This document shows, in pieces, positions 34,245 to 43,394 of a DNA stretch of 64,000 nt. Origin of the DNA: Wolfiporia cocos (Eukaryota > Basidiomycota > Agaricomycetes > Polyporales > Phaeolaceae); NCBI GenBank assembly GCA_029448655.1, contig JACCLO010000001.1:2852001-2916000 (forward strand), in the 5' to 3' direction. Position 1 is the first letter of the stretch. Each line of letters begins with the position of its first letter. Below the pieces are notes generated by a model, which ran no database searches, had not been told where the DNA came from, and was given only the letters and a program-made list of their open reading frames with translations. The translations under genes and the position numbers were made by a program.

Positions 34245-37200
34245 ATGGCGCTGGCAAAACCCGTGAAGTGCAATGCACTAATCGACTCTGGAGCAATGTC
34301 GAACCTGATCCACAGCAGAGTGGTAGAAAAATACAAGGTGCCCACGCAACCCTTGAAGAACCCGATCATCGTCAAAAATGTTGACGGAACAGAAAACAAA
34401 GATGGGCGAATAGACCGAGAAGCTACCATACTACTACGGTATCCGAAGACCCAGAAAACGCGAAAAGTCCGATTTCTGGTAGGATCAATCGGAACAGAAA
34501 ATATGATTTTAGGGTATGGATGGCTAAAAGACGAAAACCCCACAATCGACTGGAAGGACCAAACAGTCGATGTACGATCGATACTGGGGGCAGAAGAAAA
34601 GAAACAGGAAGCCACGATCCGAATGGATACGGTGGAAATGGTAGTCGCCCCAGAAGGAAAAATTCCAACAAGGGGCACCCAAGAAGCTGCGGGGTATGAC
34701 CTTTACGCCGCAGAAGAAACCGAGATTCCCGCAGGAGGATGGAAACTCGTCTCCACGGGAGTAAAAATGAAGATCCCGAAGGGATCGTATGGAAGGCTGG
34801 CCGGACGATCAGGCAACACCCTCAGACACGGATTGGTAGTACAAGCCGGAATCATAGATTCGGACTACAGAGGAGACGTCGGAGCCATCGTCTTCAACTA
34901 CTCGGACAAGGCACATAGAATTATCCCGGGCATGCGAATAGCCCAGATAATTTTCGAACGACACCTCACCCCCGACATCTTAGAGGTCGAAGATCTAGAT
35001 GAAACAGAACGAGGGGAGAAAGGGTTCGGATCCACGGACCAGCCAGAAGAAACAGCGCAGCGGCTCTATACTCCCGAAGAATACGAAGCGATCCGACGCT
35101 TCGCAAAAGATAACCCTAGGATCATAGGAAAGAAAGGGGAGACGCGAAAGAAGTTCCGAACAAAGATACAAATCATCAACGCGGTCAGGAAAGCGCTGAC
35201 GAAATCCCAGGAATTCGCACAAAAAACCCCCGAACCAGAACGAACGATTGAGGAGATGGTCCCGAAACACCTACTGGACTTCGCCAAGGTGTTCAGTAAG
35301 GAGTCCGCAGCAGCGTTCCCCCCGTCGAGACCATGGGACCACGCAATCGAGTTAAAACCCGATTTCGTGCCGAAAGACTGCAAAGTCTATGCACTCTCGC
35401 CTAAAGAGCAACAGGCGTTGGACGAATTCCTAAAAGAAAACTTGGCCAAGGGATTCATAGTCCCTTCAAAATCCCCGATGGCGTCACCATTCTTTTTCGT
35501 CCCAAAGAAAGACAGCGGCCTACGACCCTGTCAAGATTATCGATATCTGAACGAAGGGACGATAAAGAACGTCTATCCCTTGCCACTGATCTCAGAGCTC
35601 CTGGAAAAGCTAAAAGGAGCAAAGATCTTCACAAAAATGGACCTCAGAGCGGGATACAACAACGTGCGAATCAAAAAGGGAGACGAATGGAAAGCGGCCT
35701 TCAAAACGAACCGAGGGCTGTACGAGCCCACGGTTATGTTTTTCGGATTGTGCAATGCACCCGGGACCTTTCAGGCAATGATGAACGAAATCCTGAAAGA
35801 AGAAATCCTCGAAGGATGGGTGCTTGTTTACATGGACGACATCCTCATTTTCTCAGAAAACGAGAAAATACACAAGGAACGGGAGCGGCGGATCCTTCAG
35901 AGATTGGTGGATAACCACCTCTTTGTGAAACCCGAGAAATGCGCTTTCGGTGTCGACAGAGTCGAATTTCTGGGACTAGTCATCACCCCAGGAAATACCC
36001 AAATGGACCCAGCAAAACTCAATGGGATTAAAGAGTGGCCGACTCCCCGAAATCTCAAAGAAGTCAGATCCTTCCTAGGATTTGCGAACTTCTATCGAAA
36101 ATTTATCGATCACTACTCTACGAACGCCCGACCCTTGGTAGACCTCACAAAAACGGTCACAGGGACAGGGTTCCAATGGACGGAGAAAGAACAGAAAGCA
36201 TTCGAATTCATGAAGAAAGCATTCACGACGGCGCCCGCACTGGGAACACCAGACAAGGAGAAACCGTTCATCCTCGAAACAGACGCATCTCAGTTCGCCA
36301 CAGGAGCAGTACTGAAACAGACAGATGAAACAGGGCGCGAACGGCCGGTGGGATATCTCTCACAATCCCTGACATCAACAGAACGGAACTACGAAATCTA
36401 CGATCGCGAACTACTCGGGATAATCCGAGCATTAGAAGAATGGCGACACCTATTGGAAGGAGCACCGCATCGGATCTTGATCCGAAGCGATCATCAGAAC
36501 CTGACGTACTGGAGAAGCGCACAGCGCCTAAATCGGCGACAAGCGAGATGGCATCTATTCCTTTCGCAATTTGACCTGAAATTGCAGCACGTACCCGGAA
36601 GGAAACTAGTCATGGCCGACACGCTTTCCAGGTTATACCACCTGGACGAAAGCAACGAAGACAACGAGGGAATCACCATGATTCCAGACGAACTCGTCGT
36701 CCACGCAATCCAGATCCCGATCATTGATCAAATCAAGAACGCCAACGATCGAGATGAATCTGCAGAACAGGCGATCCGCGCTCTAGGAGGCACAGGCGAA
36801 TTCCCCGCAAGAACCACCGCAGATGAATGGCAACAGACAGATGGAATACTACTATACAGGGGCAGGATGTACGTGCCAAGGGACGAGGGCCTTCGACGGG
36901 ACGTCATCTCAAAATACCACGACACGATCCCGGCCGGACACCCTGGGATCTGGGGTACAACAGTACAGGTTAAGACCCATTTTTGGTGGCCCGACATGGG
37001 AACAATGATAGCGGAATACATCCGGGGCTGCGCAATCTGTCAACAGATGAAACCTGATAGGAATCCGCTAAAACCCCCTTTGCAGCCAATACCGACACGG
37101 GAAGACGCCCTCCCCTTCTCACAATGCTCGGTTGATTTTGTCACCGACCTGCCAAGAGTCGGAAAATATGACTCCATGATGGTGATTGTCGACCATGGCC

Positions 37201-39296
37201 TATCCAAGGCCATCTCTCTCACCCCATGCGACAAAACGATCACTAGCGAAGGAGCGGCAGAGATATTTCACCGGAAAATCTACTCGCTATATGGCATCCC
37301 TCGAAAGATCATTTCAGACAGAGGACCGCAGTTTGCATCAAAGCTTTTCAAGGAATTATGCAAGCTGCAGGGAACAGAATCAGCGATGAGTACGGCGTAC
37401 CATCCACAGACCGACGGACAGACAGAAAGAATGAATCAACAGATCGAAGTATACCTTCGCATCTATTGCATGAACGACCCGTTCCAATGGGTACAACGAC
37501 TGCCTGACGTCGAATTTGCGCACAACACCAGACGAACCGAAAACCGGCCAGCGCCACTCGAAATAATCTTAGGATATGTCCCGAGAGGATTCCCAGACTA
37601 TGACAGAGTAGGGAACGTCCCGGCAGCTGTCGACAGGATCAAAAAGATCAAAGAGGCGCGAAAGATGGCATTCATCGCGCATGAATTAGCCCAGAAGAGA
37701 ATGGCAGGGCGATTCCTCAGAGAACTGCCGAAGCTTGAGAAAGGGGATAAGGTCTGGCTCGACGCAAAGAACCTAACTATCCCCTACGAATCTAACAAGC
37801 TGGCACCAAAAAGGGAAGGACCCTTCACTATCACAGAAAAGATGGGACCCACGACATATCGGCTGCAATTACCAACGAGCTGGAAAGTTCATCCGGTATT
37901 CCACGCCGCCTTACTAAAACCATTCAAAGAAACAAGGGTGCACGGACCCAACTACTTACGGCCGCCACCTGATGTCATCAAGGGACAGGAAGAATACGAG
38001 GTCGAAGCCATCTTGGCTGACAGATGGAAAGGAAAGAAGCATCAATACTTCGTCAAGTGGAAAGGCTATGCCACGGCTGACAATTCATGGGAAGACGAGG
38101 CGAACTTGGAGCACTCCAAGGAACTGATAAAAGACTACCACAGGACGAGAGTCAGGACAACCCCGACACTCGAAAACAGAACAGTAATAGTATGTCGACG
38201 ACTCGCCACCAGCTCCCTCGCCGTACCACGACCCCCGGCGATGCAGATCGTCGAGAAGGCCGACCGCGAGGTACGCCACCAAGAAGGTACTCCCCCCAGC
38301 ATCTGCAGATTAGACACGCCCTCCTCTGGTACAGGGCCGAGGGACCTTTTGCTGGCCGAGCCGATGGCTGGTCGGCCCTCTTCGACATCGCGCAGGACCT
38401 CACCCACGTTTACAGCTCGTACCAGAACATCACCGAGGACCTCGTCCGAATGGAGGGGCAGATCAGAGCGCAGAGAGAGGGACTCGAGCTACTCACCGAC
38501 AGACTTATCGACCGATTGGCCGCCACCACGATGGCCCGACTACGACACGCGCTCAACGACTTCGAGGATCGCGAGCACGTTGCTCCCAATCGACCCGAAT
38601 ACACACCGCGACCCGCCCGCTTTTTCACCCCCGACGAACGACGCCGAGTTGCAAGGCCGTTTGACTTTATGGAGGGCGATAGAGTATTATTTCCGTTGCC
38701 TACCGAGACTCAGAGGGCCCGCCGAACAGGAGTTAGAGACCCGACGCCACGTATTTCTGGTATGGGAGGCAACGGGAGACGTGAACCACCTGCACGCCCG
38801 ACGAGCCCTAGGGCTACCCCAGCGCGACAGCGAAGAGCGAATAGCACGCCGCCTATTCGACGATCTCCTTCAGTGCAGAGTATTACCCGCGAGGAGTTTG
38901 AGCGAGGTGCGAGGGAGCACGAACGAGACACCGCCTCCCTACCAACGTGGGCCGCACGAAACCTCCACCGAGCCGCACACCACTGGAGGTACCAGCATAA
39001 CGAATACCTCCGCGATATCCCTTCCCTACGGGTACCAGCGAGGCCCTCACCTGAGCAGCCGTGCCGACAATGTGGTTCCGCTAACCACTGGATCCTCGAC
39101 TGCCCCGATTATATTTGCAGAGCTTGTGGGCTCAATCAACCAGGTCATCGACAGAATGAATGCCGCCAACACTTCGTATGGCGAACTCCTACGACCCCGT
39201 CCCTCAGTGGGAACGGCGACATCTACAACGAGCAGGACGCCAAGGCACTCTGAAGAGGGGAACTTGGAAAATTCGTCGAGGCCGACGAATGCTTAG
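34245..39296 (+). CDS. pol: Pol polyprotein: PR-dUTPase-RT-RH-IN-chromodomain
   Basis: A 1683-codon open frame without stops. From the ATG at 34245: aspartic protease (LIDSGAMSNLI, ~13-23); trimeric dUTPase (~127-265) with all five motifs (AAGYDLYA, GRLAGRSGN, GIIDSDYRGDVGAI, RIAQIIFER, RGEKGFGSTD); reverse transcriptase with YMDD at 529-532; RNase H (ETDAS ~680); integrase with HHCC finger (~898-932) and DDE core (SVDFV ~964, SDRGPQFAS ~1025, DGQTERMN ~1061); and a chromodomain (~1249-1300: YEVEAILADRW, YFVKWKGY, SWEDEANL). The frame is open upstream of the ATG to about 34143, so -1 frameshifting from the zinc-knuckle ORF is possible. Residues ~1300-1683 have no known domain and are overprinted by another ORF. 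Confidence 0.97.
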   Translation: MALAKPVKCNALIDSGAMSNLIHSRVVEKYKVPTQPLKNPIIVKNVDGTENKDGRIDREATILLRYPKTQKTRKVRFLVGSIGTENMILGYGWLKDENPTIDWKDQTVDVRSILGAEEKKQEATIRMDTVEMVVAPEGKIPTRGTQEAAGYDLYAAEETEIPAGGWKLVSTGVKMKIPKGSYGRLAGRSGNTLRHGLVVQAGIIDSDYRGDVGAIVFNYSDKAHRIIPGMRIAQIIFERHLTPDILEVEDLDETERGEKGFGSTDQPEETAQRLYTPEEYEAIRRFAKDNPRIIGKKGETRKKFRTKIQIINAVRKALTKSQEFAQKTPEPERTIEEMVPKHLLDFAKVFSKESAAAFPPSRPWDHAIELKPDFVPKDCKVYALSPKEQQALDEFLKENLAKGFIVPSKSPMASPFFFVPKKDSGLRPCQDYRYLNEGTIKNVYPLPLISELLEKLKGAKIFTKMDLRAGYNNVRIKKGDEWKAAFKTNRGLYEPTVMFFGLCNAPGTFQAMMNEILKEEILEGWVLVYMDDILIFSENEKIHKERERRILQRLVDNHLFVKPEKCAFGVDRVEFLGLVITPGNTQMDPAKLNGIKEWPTPRNLKEVRSFLGFANFYRKFIDHYSTNARPLVDLTKTVTGTGFQWTEKEQKAFEFMKKAFTTAPALGTPDKEKPFILETDASQFATGAVLKQTDETGRERPVGYLSQSLTSTERNYEIYDRELLGIIRALEEWRHLLEGAPHRILIRSDHQNLTYWRSAQRLNRRQARWHLFLSQFDLKLQHVPGRKLVMADTLSRLYHLDESNEDNEGITMIPDELVVHAIQIPIIDQIKNANDRDESAEQAIRALGGTGEFPARTTADEWQQTDGILLYRGRMYVPRDEGLRRDVISKYHDTIPAGHPGIWGTTVQVKTHFWWPDMGTMIAEYIRGCAICQQMKPDRNPLKPPLQPIPTREDALPFSQCSVDFVTDLPRVGKYDSMMVIVDHGLSKAISLTPCDKTITSEGAAEIFHRKIYSLYGIPRKIISDRGPQFASKLFKELCKLQGTESAMSTAYHPQTDGQTERMNQQIEVYLRIYCMNDPFQWVQRLPDVEFAHNTRRTENRPAPLEIILGYVPRGFPDYDRVGNVPAAVDRIKKIKEARKMAFIAHELAQKRMAGRFLRELPKLEKGDKVWLDAKNLTIPYESNKLAPKREGPFTITEKMGPTTYRLQLPTSWKVHPVFHAALLKPFKETRVHGPNYLRPPPDVIKGQEEYEVEAILADRWKGKKHQYFVKWKGYATADNSWEDEANLEHSKELIKDYHRTRVRTTPTLENRTVIVCRRLATSSLAVPRPPAMQIVEKADREVRHQEGTPPSICRLDTPSSGTGPRDLLLAEPMAGRPSSTSRRTSPTFTARTRTSPRTSSEWRGRSERRERDSSYSPTDLSTDWPPPRWPDYDTRSTTSRIASTLLPIDPNTHRDPPAFSPPTNDAELQGRLTLWRAIEYYFRCLPRLRGPAEQELETRRHVFLVWEATGDVNHLHARRALGLPQRDSEERIARRLFDDLLQCRVLPARSLSEVRGSTNETPPPYQRGPHETSTEPHTTGGTSITNTSAISLPYGYQRGPHLSSRADNVVPLTTGSSTAPIIFAELVGSINQVIDRMNAANTSYGELLRPRPSVGTATSTTSRTPRHSEEGNLENSSRPTNA
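38192..39253 (+). CDS. Overprinted accessory ORF with coiled coil and double CCHC knuckle
   Basis: 354 codons (ATG at 38192, MSTTRHQLPRRTTTPG) in a frame different from pol, wholly inside the C-terminal extension of pol. The order is: a basic Arg/Pro/Thr-rich N-terminus; a helical, probably coiled-coil stretch (NITEDLVRMEGQIRAQREGL, LLTDRLIDRLAATTMARLRH); a basic disordered middle; and two zinc knuckles near the C-terminus, CRQCGSANHWILDC (CX2CX4HX4C) and CRACGLNQPGHRQNEC (CX2CX6HX4C). This suggests a self-associating nucleic-acid-binding protein, Gag-like in plan. How it is expressed is unknown (reinitiation, spliced or sub-genomic RNA, frameshift after the chromodomain). I cannot match it to a described family. 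Confidence 0.7.
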   Translation: MSTTRHQLPRRTTTPGDADRREGRPRGTPPRRYSPQHLQIRHALLWYRAEGPFAGRADGWSALFDIAQDLTHVYSSYQNITEDLVRMEGQIRAQREGLELLTDRLIDRLAATTMARLRHALNDFEDREHVAPNRPEYTPRPARFFTPDERRRVARPFDFMEGDRVLFPLPTETQRARRTGVRDPTPRISGMGGNGRREPPARPTSPRATPARQRRANSTPPIRRSPSVQSITREEFERGAREHERDTASLPTWAARNLHRAAHHWRYQHNEYLRDIPSLRVPARPSPEQPCRQCGSANHWILDCPDYICRACGLNQPGHRQNECRQHFVWRTPTTPSLSGNGDIYNEQDAKAL

Positions 39297-39303
39297 GGAG
39301 GGG
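39295..39303 (+). promoter_or_regulatory. Polypurine tract
   Basis: AGGGAGGGG lies four bases upstream of the 3' LTR. This is the usual place for the plus-strand primer of reverse transcription. Confidence 0.75.
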
Positions 39304-39307
39304 CTGA

Positions 39308-40015
39308 TGTTACGGTTATTTTGATTTTTCGAATATCGACAGAACTCACCATTGGGCGAATACGATACAGGGACTTGTTGCGCAACCAACTCCCCTGGCT
39401 ACTCGTGATCTTACTGGGCGCATCCCCAGTTGTACTAGTCTGTAGGGCTTGTTTCATCTTTGGCAGATCCAACCCTGCCACCGTTTCATGTTCATCGTTT
39501 ATTAGCTGACAGATGGCGTTCAACCGCCATCATTCCTATCTATCGTCTCAGATATATCACTCCATACTTATCAAACGTTTGGGACTATAGCGTAGATAGT
39601 ATCGGTGGCATCTGGGACAGACTTGACCCCTGAAACCTAGCGTAGTATAAAAACTCATGTACTTACTGTCGAGGCTCCTCAGCTCGACCTTGTTGTACAA
39701 ACAAGAAGTCTTATACTCGTTCTCAAACGTAGGAAACCACGCTCAGTATTTCTCGCTCGAGCAACCGAACGACTAAGTCCTCGAAGTGCACACTGACTTC
39801 TCGGACTTAGGCGAGTCTTATATTCTATTAGACTCGCACCTGAACAGATTATATCCTCTAACGCGTATTGGATATTACACGATCTCCTAGGAACTTCACC
39901 TAGGACCCGAAGGCATCTAACGAGTATTTGCCTTGCATACGGCTATATGCCCACGTGCAGAAGAACGATCTGTATTCGCGATTAGAATATACGAACGGGT
40001 ATTCGACCCGTAACA
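39308..40015 (+). repeat. 3' LTR
   Basis: 708 bp, the same length as the 5' LTR, with five substitutions relative to it (in ACGCG/ATATTGG, TATAT/CGCC, GATCTG/ATATT, GATTA/CGAAT and TATTC/TGACC). Confidence 0.96.
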
Positions 40016-40506
40016 GTTCCTAGGAGATCGTATAATATCCAATACGCGTTAGAGGATATAATCTGTTCAGGTGCGAGTCTAATAGAATATAAGACTCGCC
40101 TAAGTCCGAGAAGTCAGTGTGCACTTCGAGGACTTAGTTGTTCGGTTGCTCGAGCAAGAAATACTGAGCGTAGTTTCCTACGTTTGAGAACGAGTATAAG
40201 ACTTCTTGTTTGTACAACAAGGTCGAGCTAAAGAGCCCCGACAGTAAGTACATGAGTTTATATACTACGCTAGGGTTTTAGGGGTCAAGTCTGTCCCAGA
40301 TGTCACCGATACTATCTACGCTATAGTACCAAACGTCTGATAAGTATGTAGTGATATATCCGAGACGATAGATAGGAATGATGGCGGTTGAACGCCATCT
40401 ATCAGCTAATAAACGATGAATATGAAACGGTGGCAGGGTTGGATCTGCCAAAGGTGAAACGCGCCCTACATGCTAGTACAACTGGGGATACGCCCAGTAG
40501 AGTCAC

Positions 40507-41129
40507 TGTCACGGTTATACCCTGGGGGGGTACCTGACTCCACTCACGTTAGCTGTATGGGCGGCGCTAGGCGTACGCTGCTCCGCTACACTAACGCTTT
40601 GTCTCGCGTTAGTTCTCGAGTATATAGATCACCTGACCGGATCGGTTAGCGCTGTAGGGTAGCGCGCGCCTCATCATACGGAGACGTTATGGTCACAATA
40701 TCACATGTAGCGTTACTTGTCATGTGCCCTGTAGATAATGTGCACGGACCATTACTTTAGGGCTGGGCTCATAGGTACTACGCTCACACATGTATATATA
40801 CGACAAGATGGCGGCCTTACAGCCCCATCTTTAGGATTCTCGTCATTGAGCGCAAGCTCCTCTCTTACCATCTGTCTGCGTTGCTGCTGGCCCGGGGCCT
40901 CATCTTGACTGCTAGTCTGTGGGTTGCGACTCGACGTCTGGGGGCCTTAGCGGCTGGGCACTCCTAGGGTGGACCTATGAGTTCGCCTCGGCGGCTGGGC
41001 ACCTTATGGGTGGACCTATGAGTTCGCTTTGGCTGACCTATGAGTACGTCGTTGCCGTCTGCTCACTCTATGCAGGCATGTGGGGGTTCCCCTGTAGTCA
41101 GGGTCGCACAGACAGGTAAGTCTGTGACA
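40507..41129 (+). repeat. Solo LTR of a second retrotransposon family
   Basis: 623 bp beginning TGTCACGGTTATACC and ending AGTCTGTGACA, with the short inverted ends TGTCAC/GTGACA. GTCAC is duplicated at 40502-40506 and 41130-41134. It interrupts the inverted solo LTR of the first family. A TATA-like TATATATA lies near 40793. No coding sequence is present. Confidence 0.85.
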
Positions 41130-41235
41130 GTCACGAGTAGCCAGGGGGTTGGTTGTGCAACAAGTCCCTGTATCGTATTCGCTCGATGGTGAGTTCTGTC
41201 GATATTCGAAAAATCAAAATAACCGTAACACCACC

Positions 41236-43394
41236 CATGGCTTCTCAAGTGGCCATGCTACCGTCTCCCAGGCAAATCAGGTAATGTTTTGTATTTTGAT
41301 GTTTTGGAATTGCTTGTTTGCAACTTGCTTGGACTGCATAGTCCATGCAGTGTCAAAATAGACCCCTTTGAGCCTCTCTGTTGACAGCATGACACTCAAA
41401 TGCTGCAAGATGCGAAATAGTCTACCTCACCACAATTGTCCCATTATATCGAAATTCCCACGTCCTCTATAACTGTCTTTTACACCTAATAGAATATTTA
41501 GCAGTACTCCAGTATGTGGCCTCCTTTGAAGATGTTATGTAATCGGCGTAGATGCTGGTGCTGCGATCCCACAGAGCAATTATATCTATACAGATTGCCA
41601 AGCTTGCACTGATATCAACGCCGTGACCAATGAGCACCCTCGTAGGCGGCGCATCAGCAAAACTACAATGTCCTTAATCTGCCTTAATCGCCTTGTTTCA
41701 GACAATCAAGATGTAAAGTCACTCAGTTATGGACGACTTATTCCAGTAGATTCACTTCTTAAGTCAGCTGATTCAGACAGATCAAGACATGATTCAGACA
41801 AGTTAAGATTGCAATTATGACGCAAACACAGGTAGCTCAGGTACACACAGTAGTGATCTATCACTATTAGCTCATACTTGTACATTTACACACCGGTAGT
41901 ACTACACTTTAATAAGCACCATAGAAGTACTTCAGATATCAGTACACTCCAGCATAATAAAGTATATTTCATATTAACAAACTCTCTACTATCAGTATGA
42001 GTCATGATGCGAGGGGGTGTAATTGATGGTACGATACAGGGGAATTCTCGGGACAGCACTGGAAGTACCGTTTTCGCGCAGTCCCTGGTTACCTGTACAT
42101 GTATATAAGCAGTGCGGCAGGTGCACAGTTGCCTCGCCAGTTTGTAACCATAACCACCTACCTTGGTCCCTGTCCTTTGAGGTTGCATCTCGAGAACTCC
42201 TTGTCGCCTGTATGAGAGCGCGTGCGTGTTACGGCGAATACCTGTAGGTAGACGACGTATGTCCTCAGTACGGTGCGCTCGGGCAAGAGTGCAAGACTAA
42301 TATATCTGTACCTGTAGGTAGACGACGTATGTCTAAATACAGGAGTGCAATCAATGTAACGAACATAGTGCGACGTAATGGTATTGTGCTTACCCTCAGT
42401 ACGGTGCGCTCGGGCAAGAGTGCAAGACTGAGGGTCAGCGGATGCAGGCAGCGGTATAAGTACTCTACGGTGCCAGCGAAACGTGCGGGACGAAACGGAA
42501 AGGCGGTAAAACAGTAGTGGGCAGCTGAGTAACCAGATAAGGACTACGGTAGCTAAGGGACGCCACAAAAAACGTATCGATCCGGAATGTGAAAGGCACA
42601 GACACTATAAACGTACTAAGTCGGTCCTTGATGCGGGCGGGGCCGCGCAGTGTCGGCGCGACAGATTGTGCGCTCCAACAGCCTGCCCAGCTCGGCATGT
42701 GCAACTTCAGTGACATATCACTGATAACGTTGGATTGATGCTGTGCGGTCACTGCAGCATCGAGAATGCTAAGCAAGGTCTTGTGCTTAAGGGATATCGT
42801 ATAAGGTCACAGACAACAATGCCACATCAAATGCGTACTGGTTTTGAAATCCTCCGGCACCTGCAGATCCACCACTGGCGCAGCATCGAGTGCGACCTGC
42901 ACAGATAGTGGGTGTTAGCTTTGGGTCAGTAGCAGATGAGAGCACATACGTAGCTAATTATGTTGTGTGTGGCTACTTGAAGTGGAATGCAAACCCAACT
43001 GTCAGGCCTGTGCCGTTCATGAGTGTTGGAAGTCGATGCGCTCGGCGCGCAATGGTGCGATCGGAGCCGCACATCGATCGGAGTCAATAGTGCACCAAGG
43101 CGGAAATGGCAGGCGCGGTGGGAGTCGGGGGGCTGATAATCGGGGCGGTACGTGTAGATGAGTCACCGCTAGTATAAAATGGGACAGATTGTACGTACCT
43201 ACACCGTGTGTTTGTAACCCATCCAGACGAAGTCCCTGGAGTCCGAAAGGGAGCGCGTAGCCTCACAAGCAGGCGCCTTCCCGTGAATTTCGACAATGAG
43301 ATGGGCTGGTAAGATGTGAGCCAATACTTTCTACAGGAGAGGCATAAAGTACAGGCATCACATGCCAATGTGAAAAGAATACCTTGCGGATATA
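41236..43394. other. Intergenic DNA, no supported gene
   Basis: Only short open frames. The duplicated block at 42239-42430 is listed separately. Around 42470-42780 the GC content rises on the minus strand without a recognisable product. Confidence 0.5.
42239..42430. repeat. Duplicated two-part block
   Basis: Segment A (CCTGTAGGTAGACGACGTAT...) occurs at 42241 and 42311, and segment B (CCTCAGTACGGTGCGCTCGG...) at 42263 and 42394. In the first copy A and B touch; in the second about 60 bp separate them. Identity within A and B looks complete, so the duplication is recent, followed by an insertion in one copy or a deletion in the other. Confidence 0.85.

Larger units (their letters stand above)
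31554..40015 (+). mobile_element. Ty3/gypsy chromovirus-type retrotransposon with dUTPase
   Basis: An 8,462-bp element with two 708-bp LTRs that differ at five sites by my reading, all in the last ~150 bp. The target duplication is GTTCC at 31549-31553 and 40016-40020. The order protease, dUTPase, RT, RNase H, integrase, chromodomain places it in the chromodomain-bearing Metaviridae. dUTPase-carrying Metaviridae have been described in Phanerochaete chrysosporium, to my memory, so this combination is rare but not unprecedented. It has no frame break in pol. The only possible lesion is the TGA between gag and the zinc-knuckle ORF. The high LTR identity points to a recent insertion. Confidence 0.96.
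31428..41230 (-). repeat. Inverted solo LTR of the same family, host of two insertions
   Basis: Pieces 31428-31553, 40021-40506 and 41135-41230 are consecutive parts of one LTR in reverse orientation and sum to 126+486+96 = 708 bp, exactly the length of the LTRs of the full element. Outer flanks carry CCACC at 31423-31427 and 41231-41235. The first interruption is the complete element (duplication GTTCC) and the second is a 623-bp LTR of another family (duplication GTCAC). This fixes the order: this LTR arrived first and both insertions followed. Confidence 0.93.
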
